This document shows positions 24,601 through 35,282 of a stretch of DNA of 64,000 nt, one piece after another. Origin of the DNA: Gymnothorax reevesii (lineage: Eukaryota; Chordata; Actinopteri; Anguilliformes; Muraenidae). Numbering within the stretch: position 1 is the first letter of the stretch; every line of letters starts with the position of its first letter. The stretch is taken from NCBI GenBank assembly GCA_029721435.1, contig CM056580.1, positions 69,961,367 through 70,025,366 of the forward strand, written 5' to 3'. The notes under the pieces are model-generated. The model ran no database searches, was not told the origin of the DNA, and saw nothing but the letters and a program-made list of their open reading frames with translations. The position numbers and the translations under genes were made by a program.

Positions 24601-27600
24601 ATTTTATGTCATCAGACATATGTGCATGTAAAGTTTTAGCATTCTAGCTGTTTTCAGATGCTCTCCAGCATGATATAGTGCAATTTAAAACATGGCTGAC
24701 TGGTGGCTGTGTACGATGTCGAGTTTCAATGCCTCGAGCGAATTTTAATCTTTTATCCATATTTACCTCCCCACCCAATTTCACAGTGGTTTGGCAGAAG
24801 AAGTTCAGAAAATTAGTAAACTGAGAACACAGGCCTCAATAACCTGCCCTGAGACGTGCCGTTATATGACTAATTTTGGGGGGGGGGGCTCTTAGGCTGA
24901 CCGTATTATCCTCCTACAGCTTAGACACTGTGCTACTGACCGTATGCTTGCACAGCGTAAAGAAGCAAAGTCCAAGAGTCGGAAGAATCACAAGCCACAT
25001 TATCCACCTTTGGCGATGGGAGCAGGTTGGTGTGTCGGACTAACAGTATGGCTGTGTTCAGGATGAGGGAAAAAAATTGGTAAAAAAGCATGTCTTTGTA
25101 GTTATCAGTCATTCAGCAATTGTTTGTTTTAACCCCTTTCTGCAGAATACAATTAATGCCAATTTTGCCTGTTGTGCATGAGCCTTTTTAGGCTTTTTAA
25201 CTAAGTATGTGTCACAGAGACTGGAAAATTATTCAAGTGAAGCAAGAATTTGGAAATTCAATAACAGAATTATTTAGGAACAATAAGTCCAGAATTTACG
25301 GACACCAGCGTCTATATCTGCGCAAAGGGGTTAAGCTGTTCTTTGGCCAAGTTGGGGAGTGGGGGAATTGGGTGGGGATTGTACTTAGGCACAAGGGTAT
25401 GATATTGTATGGTATAATATGAGATAGAATGAGGACAGCTGATGGTGCTGATGGTGTCTTTGTAAGTGTATGAAGGGCCCTGGTACACGGGCAAGGAGTT
25501 GGGATGGCGTTGGGACGAGGATAGTAACCTGGAAAGCTGGGGATGCGGATATGATCTCATGCCTTGCAGCTCTCGAGAAGAGAACTGTGCGCGCTGATTT
25601 TATGTCTTGGTTCTTCTATTTGAGCTTCACAACCACCAGAGGGCACCCTAAACCTTTTTTTTTTTAGATCTCATAGTGCAGTCGTTCCAAAATTTGCAAC
25701 AAGTTGCTTATTACTTTTGGCAGTCTGAATTTAGGTTGGCACTATCATTTAACATTATTTTTAATGACAAAAGTCAACACAGGATATTGATCACTCCACA
25801 CACATACAAAAATGTATTCTTATTTACAATTGTGAAAATATGGTGCACTTGAAGTACCAGCTGGAAAGGGCAAAAGTGCTAAAGGCTAGAAATGTCAACA
25901 GAAAAAAACAGGCTTCAATTCCTGGCAAGAGTAAGAATGGAAATGAGACCGAAAGGAGGTTGACCAGTGGAAGATTAGGTTTGTTGCTGAGCTTTTCAGC
26001 CTAATGAAATGTAGCAACCAACTGCTGTTAGCAGTTCTTCCAGCAGAGGGCATACCTTCTAAAAATAACTCTAAATCTCATTCCAGTGTAAATGTGGAGT
26101 AATTATATTTTTGGCAGAGGCCTTTTCTTACATCAGCAACTCATACAGTATTTGTGATGTGAAAAAAGTTGAATAATGTGGTTCATTGTCAGAGGGATTC
26201 TGGCTCTCCTCCAGTCTGTCATTCCTGCCCCAGTGCACTCAGATGGGCAGTTGAACTGCAGCTGCAATCGTGCAAAATTTCCACTTCTGTGCCAGGCAGT
26301 CAATGAGCCACTTGAGCTGCCCTGATCCCGGCCCTCCCCTTTGACCCCCACTGCTGTATGGGCGTGCCGCTCCAGATGTTGCGGTGGCATTAACTGCAGT
26401 TCGAAAGGCTCATGTAATCGGCCCCTCGAGTAAACATGAGTTGACCCCACCCCATACCCCTACCCCCCTACCACCAACCCCCCTACCCTCTGCACCTCCC
26501 CACCCTCCCTATCATTTGTCTCCTCCAAATCTCCCGAGACCCCCTCCATGTACTATTTCCATGTTCCACCTGGAATGGAGTCCAGATGTGGAACAGAGAA
26601 AGAGTCAGAGAGAGAGAGATCGCTAGCTTGGCTATATGAGCAATGAGGAAAAGAAAGCAAAGGGGGGATGGGGGGAAGAATGTTGGACCGACATTAAAGT
26701 TTGTCTGGATGCCATTAAGTACAATTTGATGTAATGTTCAGTTTGGGACGTGAGATTTTAACTGGAAACAGTGCTCACCAGATGAGGAAGATTTGGGGGC
26801 TGGGTAGCTGAAGGGGGGTTGTTGGAAGGGAAGGGGAGGGGAGGGGAGAGGGGGGTGGTGGTGTGTTACGCTTGAAGCTGTATTTAACGGCTTGTATAAA
26901 CACTTCTCGGTTTCATCACTGAGCGAGGCGCCTCTCTGCCCATTCTGGTTTCCTTTTGCAATCAAGCTGCCTGTGTGCCTGATGCAGCGTACAGTACCAC
27001 ATACAGCAATAACATATTGGGGGTCCGGTGTTCGGGCCAAAGCACACTGTGCTATTGTGTAGCCCGGCTCTGCTCGCATGAATGAGGTGCCAGCCTGTTA
27101 GAGCTGTTGGTGGGTGAGTGTCATTCTTAATTACAGGCAGTGCCAATTGAAAAAATATCACTTATTCCCCTATTTGTATTTCAAAACTCCTTCTGTTAAT
27201 ATCCAGCCCACTAAGATTACAAGTTTCCGTTGCCCCACCAAGTATTAAAAGGCAGTTCATTGAACAAAAACTTGTGTGTTTTCGTGCACTGAGACCTGGT
27301 TCAAGTACAAAGGCAGTCTTTATAAAAATGAAACCTGTATAAAGCCCAGCTCAGTTCCGTGATTGAGTTTTGCAAAGCTATAATCACTCCTGATCACAAA
27401 ACTCCACAGCTCATTTATAATGTTGATGGAAATGAGTTATACTCTTTTTTTATAGAGTAAGTGCATGATGCATTCTGTGGTTTATACCAATTCCTATTTT
27501 GAGAGGTTAATGATGACCTGTGTTCATTTAATTCCCCACAGAAAACCAGTCAACCTAAAATAATACTAAATCATACTTTTCAAGGAATGTTTGGCTAATA

Positions 27601-29351
27601 TACATCTGTACAGCCTTGGGAAGCCTTATGTTATTGCTTCGGTGCTTCAACTTGCATTGTATTTGTTTTCTTAAGGCCACAAACCCTCAAATTTCTGTAT
27701 GAAACTGCAAAGCCAGTATGACAGCGCAGCCTACCCTAAATATTAGAAATGCATTCCTTTTTACAATAAAATTTGTTTGGACCAATGAAAACATCAGCTA
27801 AAATGTAATTGCTGTCATGAAGACGATACTGCGATCATAATACTCATTTGTTTAACTCAGGACGCGGGCAGTGAGCTCTCTAACAATGGGCGTAACTCCT
27901 GCAGTTGATGATTCAGCGTTTTGTACAATAATGCATCATTATATACTGTAAGGATAGGCAAGCACAGTCCCAGAGGGCCAGTGGGTATGCTGGTGTTAGG
28001 TAGCACCAGTTAGCCAGGCTGAACCAGTTACCCACACTCCGATAATAGTGTACAAAATGGGTAAACGGGCACTGAAAAATTTGTTGCTGTAGAATGGGGC
28101 TAAAATGTCAAAATTTTACTTAATTTTTATGATTGGCCGTGATCATTTGCAAAGGGTCTGAAATCCAGAAATGGATATGACCTTCCTTGTCCATCCCAAA
28201 TATTTTTTCACGATATACGCCAGCACTAATATAGTATTTTCTATTCAAGACATTTTCCAACACGACTGTCCTCTTTTGTGTTTTTTGTGACAACGAAAGT
28301 CATTACAACAGAACTCCAACTGAATTTCTCACATGGTGAGGCTCTCTAACCCCGGTTTTGACATCACTCTCAAATGTCACCAAGAATTTTCTGACTCCTC
28401 TTCAGACCATACCTTTAAATGCCTCGGCATCTCCTCACTGAACGAAAAACTCCCCCTGACTGTAGCCTTGAAAGGCATTTGCCAGTTGCGCTTGTGAAGA
28501 GTCCTGCCGAACACCTGATCTGGTCGTTTAAGTGCAGATGTCATAAACACGGTAGCAACAAATCAATCTGTATTAAGACCAAGTCTGAGTACTTCCTTCA
28601 TACTGGACTAGGATATTGGATTGTAGAGACTCTGAATAACTGAACTCTGTGCCTTTCATTGTGTACTTGTTAAGAAGAACAACAGTGCCACTGGTATTGT
28701 GTGAGGATTTGTGCAGAACATTTATAACCAAACCGCTATTTTTGCTATGCATTTTTATAAAATCACTCATGGAATGAAAATTATGTTTGTTTTCACTAAT
28801 GCAACAAAAAGCACTGTTTACATATTGAAAATCCAGACCCAGTTAGCGTGAGCGTGAAGCCTCTGCTACAGACTGAGGAACAGATCCAATTGAAATAAAC
28901 AAACAGAAATGAATCCCCAGATTTTTACATTTAATTGAACATATCGGTAATTGCCACCAGTCTGCTTTATGGCTATGAAGCCCTGCTTTTGTTTTCACTT
29001 TTAACTTTACTTGCTTTTACATCTCAGATGTGGCACCCTAAGTTCAGATAATTTGTATTGATAATTTATTCTGATATAATGACATGGGTTTGATGGAAAG
29101 ATGTCATTGAATTCCACAAGGACATTTGAATTGACACTTTCATGGGAGGATCTGTCGCTAATCCATGGTGGTGGTGCCTACAATTTGGAATTTGGAAACT
29201 GCCTGGAACTGGTCAGTAATTTTGGTATGTATGGGCTGAGCCAGTGGGTTTATCACCCCTGCGGCTGCCACATAGTTAAGTACTATGGTATCCATTCCTG
29301 CTATAACCTGACCCTCTGCCTTCCTTCCATATCATTGTAGTATGCCCTCAT
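24601..29351. other. Intergenic, no gene seen
   Basis: About 4.7 kb without a supported gene. Notable local composition: a C-rich block at about 26432-26530 (many CCCC runs) and a G-rich block at about 26827-26857 (at least four runs of four G), both potential quadruplex formers. A short MITE fragment is possible near 27955-28030. The remaining open frames are short and show no motifs. Confidence 0.55.
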
Positions 29352-29646
29352 AAGGCCCAGTCACACAGCCGATCACGCACGAATCACTCACAAATCACGC
29401 ACAGATTGGGTTTGTGCGTGCTTGTGCGTTGAGAAATTGACCAATTTTTCGGGGTGTCGGGGGTAGAAATCTCGAACGAATCACGCATGAATCGCGCATG
29501 AACCACGCATGTATCACTTACAATCACTGACAGTCCACGTTCGTTCCACCTACGAATTACGCATACGACGTACGCTCCGCGCAGAAACGAAAATCTGTGC
29601 GTAATTCATGCGTAATTCATGCGTTTTCACTGTGTGACTGGGCCTT
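29352..29646. mobile_element. 295-bp TIR element (MITE) with iterated CACGCA motifs
   Basis: The ends are AAGGCCCAGTCACACAG and its exact inverse CTGTGTGACTGGGCCTT, a perfect 17-bp inverted repeat. Between them the sequence is crowded with ATCACGCA/GAATCACGC-type direct repeats on the left and CGTAATTCATGCG-type repeats on the right. No coding capacity. The right end abuts the Tc1-like remnant that follows, so it probably inserted next to or into it. Target duplication is unclear, perhaps a dinucleotide. Confidence 0.75.
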
Positions 29647-29702
29647 TATTTCTGATTGGGGGCTCTGTCACTGAAATGCATGGTTACATCAATTATAGAA
29701 AG

Positions 29703-29957
29703 TCACCCTGGTCCGGAAGCAGCAAAGCAGTCGCAAAACATATAATTACCACGACTATGTTTGACTGCTGGTATGATCGTATTGTAGAAATCTGTATTAT
29801 CTCTGCCAGATGTAACAGGAACCATGTCTTTCAAAAAGTTCCACTTTTGACTTATCGGTTCACAGAATGTTATCCCAAAAGGAATGGAGGTCATCAAGAT
29901 TTTTTTATTTTTTATTTTGGCAAATATGAAACAAGCTTTTCTGTTCTTTGTGGTCAA
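29703..29957 (-). pseudogene. Tc1-like transposase fragment
   Basis: An 84-codon minus-strand frame reading ...CEPISQKWNFLKDMVPVTSG..., ...NTIIPAVKHSRGNYMFCDCF, AASGPG. The last part matches the Tc1 core pattern 'P-VKHGGGSIMLWGCFAASGPG', but the glycines and tryptophan are substituted. The first catalytic Asp region lies before this and is degraded. It is a C-terminally truncated, inactive copy. Confidence 0.7.
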
Positions 29958-30283
29958 ATTTTTTTTTTTTTTTGCCTTGCAGCTCTCTCATGGATGCCAT
30001 TTTTGCCCAGTTTATTTTTAACTTGTTGAATCGTGAACACTGAACTTAACTGAGGCAAGTTAGGCCTCAAGATCTTTAAATATTATTCTGGCTTCTTTTC
30101 TGACCTGGTCGAGTAGTTGATGCGTTCTTCCACTCTTGGGAAAGTTCACCACAGTTCCAAATTTTCTCCATTTTCAGATGAGGCCTCTCACTGTTGTTCC
30201 CTTGAGTCCCACAGCCTTAGAAATGGCCTTGTACCCCATACCAGACTGACTAATGTCAACAACGTTGTTTCTAATCTGTTCTT

Positions 30284-30956
30284 AGCCTGCGTTGCGGGCG
30301 GTCAGCGGCTGGCTGGAGAATGGAGAGGAAAGACCGCCTACCCAATAACGTAGGGATTTTGAGTTGTCCGTTCACCAGTGAACAGGAATTACTGATTGGC
30401 TTAAGAGGTGTCAATCAAAATTGAATTGCCATCGAAAGTAACGCAACGCATGGTTACGTCGTAAACTGCCAGAACAAAGATGGCGAATGTAAAGAACGAC
30501 GCTTTGATAAAGAAATCGCTTGAATATCTTGAAATTCACGACCGAAAGATTGCTCTAAAGAACGAACAACTACAGTCGATCAATCATTTACTAGATGGTA
30601 AGGATGTACTTGGAGTTTTGCCGACTGGCTTCGGTAAAAGCATGATTTTTACTGCACTTGGTTTGTCCAAAAATTTGAAATCAACGTCAACGCGAAAGGC
30701 AGAAAGCATTCTCGGAATTTCTCCTCTGAAAAGCCTCATCTCTGACTAGCTACCAGATTTACAATCTTTAGAATGCACTGCTGCAGAGTTGAACAGCGAA
30801 ACGTACCAAGAAGTACGTATTGGTTTAAAAAAGGGGTGGTCCGTCACGGCTCGTTGCGCAAGGAAGTGGGCGGCTACTCAAAATCCCTACGTTATTGTGC
30901 AGGCGGTCTTTCCTCTCCTTTCTCCCGCTAGCCGCTGACCGCCGGCAACGCAGGCT
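30284..30956. mobile_element. 673-bp TIR transposon carrying a helicase fragment
   Basis: The ends are AGCCTGCGTTGC and its inverse GCAACGCAGGCT. The inverted termini extend about 80 bp with few mismatches: 30284-30364 pairs with 30881-30956, including the shared 'ggaaagaccgcctgc' and 'taacgtagggattttgag' stretches. A perfect 11-bp direct repeat AATCTGTTCTT flanks it at 30273-30283 and 30957-30967, and the interrupted Tc1-like sequence reads on correctly when the insert is removed. A duplication of this length is within the range of Mutator-like elements, but the superfamily is inference. The interior is a piece of a helicase gene, not a transposase, so this is a non-autonomous, cargo-carrying element. 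Confidence 0.85.
30480..30749 (+). pseudogene. RecQ-like helicase N-terminal fragment inside transposon
   Basis: An 89-codon frame starting at ATG 30480. Residues 26-44 (LKNEQLQSINHLLDGKDVL) resemble the Q-containing motif 0 of RecQ helicases. GVLPTGFGKS at residues 45-54 is a Walker A (motif I) with Lys53-Ser54. SPLKSLISD near the end corresponds to motif Ia, 'SPL-SL--DQ'. A TAG at 30747-30749 stands exactly where this family has Gln. After it the same frame stays open for more than 30 codons (LPDLQSLECTAAELNSE...) until the right TIR. DEAH and all later motifs are absent, so no helicase activity is expected. RecQ-like genes are multicopy in some fish; this looks like a captured 5' gene piece with a nonsense mutation. 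Confidence 0.75.
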
Positions 30957-31310
30957 AATCTGTTCTTGAATTGTTTGATATTGTGGTGTCATGCGCCGTT
31001 TTTTGCCTTCACACTGTCAGACAGGTTCTCTTTAAGTGAGGCATAGATTCAACTTGCTGGCAGTAAGCATACCAAATTATCAATTAAATACATTTATTTT
31101 GTAATTAAAAGGGCAAATACTTTTCATATGGGTCCAGGTAGTGTTGGATAGCCTTTTCCTTCAATAAACGAAATCATCTTATAAAAACTCAAATACAAAA
31201 TGCAGTTATTTTAGTCAAATATTGATAGCTTGATTATCTGAAACTAATGTCAAAAATATGCAAAAATCGAAGAAATATGGAAGGAGGAAAATACTTTTCC
31301 ACGGCATTGA

Positions 31311-31740
31311 ATCAAATGGACGTCCTGTGTCTGCTGATTGAAGCATAAAATATTTTCCAAGACCTATGCAAAGCTGGAATTTACTAGTGGCACCTTTCCA
31401 TAAGAAGACGGGAGCTGGAAGCTCGGTTGAAAAGGGCACTGATGTCTGTTTCTCTAAGTACGGGGCGAATGAGTTTGGAGCATACATCAGCTGAAAACTC
31501 TGGATGAAAACTGGCTCATTAGATTGTATAATGCTCCTTTTGGGGCTACTCGTGAGTGTAGAAATTCATGTGAGGTGGTGCCAGAATTAGTACTATAAGG
31601 GCTGCTTAGGGTACTGCTGGCTTGCTGAGTATTATACCTGCCTGTGTTGTTACTGGCTTGATGAGTATAATTATGCTGGCTTCCTAGAGTGCTGTCAGCT
31701 TGGTGAGTATTTTATGCAAGCTGCCAGTGGTGCTGCTGAC
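31311..31740. other. Degenerate flank of the minisatellite, no gene
   Basis: From about 31600 the sequence already contains diverged versions of the 45-bp unit ('cttgctgagtattatac', 'cttggtgagtatttta'). Left of that nothing is recognised. Confidence 0.6.
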
Positions 31741-33700
31741 TTGGTGATTATTGTACTGTATGATGCCTGTCTGTGGTGATGCTGCTTGGTGAGTTTTATA
31801 CTGTATGATGCCCGACTGAGGTGATGCTGCCTTGGTGAGTATTATACTGTATGATGCCCGACTGAGGTGATGCTGCCTTGGTGAGTATTATACTGTATGA
31901 TGCCCGTCTGTGGTGATGCTGCCTTGGTGAGTATTATACTGTATGATGCCCGTCTGTGGTGATGCTGCCTTGGTGAGTATTATACTGTATGATGCCCGTC
32001 TGTGGTGATGCTGCCTTGGTGAGTATTATACTGTATGATGCCAGCCTGTGGTGATGCTGCTTGGTGAGTGTTATACTTTATGATGCCCATCTGTGGTGAT
32101 GCTGCTGGGTAAGTATGATACTGTATGATGCCTGTCTGTGGTGATGCTGCTTGGTGAGTATTTTACTGTATGATGCCCATCTGTGGTGATGCTGCTTGGT
32201 GAGTATTATACTGTATGACACCCATCTGTGGTGATGCTGCTTGGTGAGTATTATACTGTATGATGCCCATCTGTGGTGATGCTGCTTGGTGAGTATTATA
32301 CTGTATGATGCCAGCCTGTGGTGATGCTGCTTGGTGAGTGTTATACTGTATGATGCCCATCTGTGGTGATGCTGCTGGGTAAGTATGATACTGTATGATG
32401 CCTGTCTGTGGTGATGCTGCTTGATGAGTATTTTACTGTATGATGCCCATCTGTGATGATGCTGCTTGGTGAGTATTATACTGTATGACACCCATCTGTG
32501 GTGATGCTGCTGGGTGAGTATTATACTGTATGATGCCCATCTGTGGTGATGCTGCTTGGTGAGTATTATACTGTATGATGCCTGTCTGTGGTGATGCTGC
32601 TTGGTGAGTATTATACTGTATGATGCCCATCTGTGGTGATGCTGCTGGGTAAGTATGATACTGTATGATGCCTGTCTGTGGTGATGCTGCTTGATGAGTA
32701 TTTTACTGTATGATGCCCATCTGTGGTGATGCTGCTTGGTGAGTATTATACTGTATGACACCCATCTGTGGTGATGCTGCTTGGTGAGTATTATACTGTA
32801 TGATGCCCATCTGTGGTGATGCTGCTTGGTGAGTATTATACTGTATGACACCCATCTGTGGTGATGCTGCTGGGTGAGTATTATACTGTATGATACCCGT
32901 CTGTGGTGATGCTGCTTGATGAGTATTATGCTGTATGACACCCGTCTGTGGTGATGCTGCTGGGGAAGTATTATACTGTATGATGCATGTCTGTGGTGAT
33001 GCTGCTTGGTGAGTATTATACTGTATGATGCCTGTCTGTGGTGATGCTGCTGGGTGAGTATTATACTGTATGACACCTGTCTGTGGTGATGCTGCTGGGT
33101 GAGTATTATACTGTATGATGCCCATCCGTGGTGATGCTGCTTGGTGAGTATTATACTGTATGATTCTCGTCTGTGGTGATACTGCTTGGTGAGTATTATA
33201 CTGTTTGATGCTCGTCTGTGGTGATACTGCTTGGTGAGTATTATACTGTTTGATGCCCGTCTGTGGTGATGCTGCTGGGTGAATATTATGCTGTATGATA
33301 CCCATCTGTGGTGATGCTGCTTGGTGAGTATTATACTGTATGATGTCCGTCTGTGGTGATGCTGCTTGGTGAGTATTATACTGTATGATGCCTGTCTGTG
33401 GTGATGCTGCTTGGTAAGTATTATACTGTATGATGCCCATCTGTGGTGATGCTGCTTGGTGAGTATTATACTGTATGATGCCCATCTGTGGTGATGATGC
33501 TGGGTGAGTATTATACTGTATGACATCCGTCTGTGGTGATGCTGCTTGGTGAGTATTATACTGTATGATGCATGTCTGTGGTGATGCTGCTGGGTGAGTA
33601 TTATACTGTATGATGTCCGTCTGTGGTGATGCTACTTGGTGAGTATTATACTGTATGATGCCCGTCTGTGGTGATGCTGCTTGGTGAGTATTATACGCTG
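31741..33700. repeat. 45-bp minisatellite, about 43 units
   Basis: The unit is 45 bp, with key parts TTGGTGAGTATTATACTG, TATGATGCCCATCTGTGG and TGATGCTGC. About 43 units run head-to-tail with roughly 5-15% variation. A higher-order period of 270 bp (six units) is visible: the variant 'gctgctgggtaagtatgata' occurs at 32101, 32371 and 32641. Because 45 is a multiple of three, several frames remain open, giving a 482-codon minus-strand frame with a 15-residue period rich in His. This is a by-product and not evidence of a gene. Degenerate units continue to about 33810. It lies between pdlim2 and adgra2. Confidence 0.97.
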
Positions 33701-33810
33701 GCTGTAGTTGGTTTGGCATTATACAAGTGCTGCTTGTAGTGCTGCTGCTGTAATAAGTATTCTATGTGGGATGCCAGTACTGCTGCTGACTTGGTGAGTA
33801 CAAAGAAAAG

Positions 33811-34865
33811 AATAATTCACTGCCATCACACTGAGATGGTATTATTGATGTATTAGGCAGCCTGTGTTACACCATGCCGTTGCTCTATGTTAATCCTCAT
33901 AGAATATTCACACGCATGGTACATATTTAGCTCTGGCTTTCACTCGCTAGCCCAGGAGTTCAGCCCAAGTCTTCAGAAAACAGTCACCCAATGATGGACT
34001 TTTAATCATAGGTATGCTTTTCTCTTCTCCACTCTGTTCACAGGCTCACTTCACCCTGTGTACTTCCCCCTTATATTTAAAGCTTTAAGTCAGAAGCCAA
34101 TGCCAGGAGCTCAATTTAACATATTTATTAACTTGGTATTATATTTTTTGTTTTTATCGTGCTTTCAGATAAACAACTGACTGACTACTGGCTAATTGAC
34201 ATTTCTTTACTTTAAATCAAGGCAAATATCCAGGTACCTCAATTGAATTGTAAAATATGCAGTTTTTGATCTTGTGCTGAGAAAGGTAATAAGATAAAGG
34301 CCTCGACTAGTCAGTGTTAATAATCAGAGCGTTGCCATTACTGCGCCGAGGTCATCAGTTTGCATTAGTGTGCAGCTAAATGTACTGACACTCAAAGATT
34401 TGGAATCACTTTTAACTTTCATTTTAAATAAATAATTTTAAAAAACTGTAAAAACAAGACAACAAACATTAATCTACACATTTCAGGAACTCTGGAAATA
34501 AAATTAACAAGAACAAAACTGTTCAGACCAATGCATGAAATGGGAGTGTCCCACTGAGCATCCCTACTAAACGTCCATGATTGCGTAAGCGACCACAATC
34601 TGCAGTGTGTAGACTATGTATTGGGGTTGTTCTTTGCACAACAGCAATGTACACGGAGGACAGGAAGTAAAGAATTGGACTCAGGTGCAAGGGGGGACAT
34701 GATTGTATTCACTATACCTACTGCACAGCAGAGAGGCGTACACACAGAAGAGTATACAGAATTAAAAGGTAATCGAGGTTCCCAAGAAATACTATTAGTA
34801 ATACAAACACTGGACTTAGTTTTAGTAACAATGTATTACAAACATAGAAACACAAACAGGGAAGC
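33811..34865. other. No gene seen
   Basis: Intergenic AT-rich DNA. An 86-codon frame at 34621 shows no family motif. Confidence 0.5.
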
Positions 34866-34940
34866 AAGGTTCCCAAATTAACAAGTCAAAGTGCTAGAAA
34901 AGAAAATGACAGGACTAAGTTCAAGAGAAAGGATATATAA

Positions 34941-35023
34941 ACTGCTCAAAAAAATAAAGGGAACACTTAAACAACAGAATATAACTCCAAGTGTTCCCTT
35001 TATTTATTTATTTTTTGAGCAGT
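34941..35023. mobile_element. 83-bp foldback MITE at a TATA site
   Basis: The left arm ACTGCTCAAAAAAATAAAGG plus GAACACTT is the near-perfect inverse of the right arm ending 'tttttgagcagt'. The right arm contains one extra TTTA-type step. The flanks are TATA-rich on both sides. This is the widespread fish 'actgctcaaaaaaataaagggaacactt' element with most of its interior deleted. No coding capacity. Confidence 0.8.
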
Positions 35024-35237
35024 ATATATATGCCCGGCACACGGAGAATATGTCTATACAAGACTAGGAATAAAACACAGGAATGTGGCCAATGAGACTT
35101 CGCAAAGACTATGTATGAATGTTGGTCTTAACAGCACAACTCTACCATACAGAGGAAATGATGAATAGATGCAGTTCCCAAATTAACGAGTTAAAGCACT
35201 GGAATAAACAATAACAGCACTAAGTTCAAGAGTAAGG

Positions 35238-35238
<1 letters not shown>

Positions 35239-35276
<38 letters not shown>
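35239..35276. repeat. (TG)n microsatellite
   Basis: About 18 TG units ending in TATATG, placed in the second copy of the tandem duplication where the first copy has the foldback element. Another (TG)n tract is at about 35853-35884. Confidence 0.9.

Positions 35277-35282
<6 letters not shown>

Larger units (their letters stand above)
29647..31310 (-). mobile_element. Tc1-like transposon remnant, interrupted
   Basis: Read on the minus strand, 31310 to 29647 follows the layout of a common fish Tc1 element. It has a terminal 'gggcaaatacttttc'-type segment (about 31108), an N-terminal DNA-binding region (about 30290-30110, with 'ccatttctaaggctgtggga' and 'atggagaaaatttggaactg'), and then the catalytic core (29957-29703). 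It is split at 30283/30957 by a 673-bp TIR element and truncated at its end by the MITE at 29646. Frames are broken, so it cannot make transposase. Confidence 0.65.

Noticed and set aside
29619..30029. 136-codon + strand frame
   Set aside because: Antisense to the Tc1-like transposase remnant, with no motif of its own.
32078..33526. 482-codon minus-strand frame with a 15-residue His-rich period
   Set aside because: It lies wholly in a 45-bp minisatellite. The period is a multiple of three and other frames are open as well (for example 338 codons in 32703-33719), so openness is automatic. No start context, flanking domain or codon signal.
31741..33700. Regular repeats as a CRISPR array
   Set aside because: Head-to-tail repeats without unique spacers, in a vertebrate genome.
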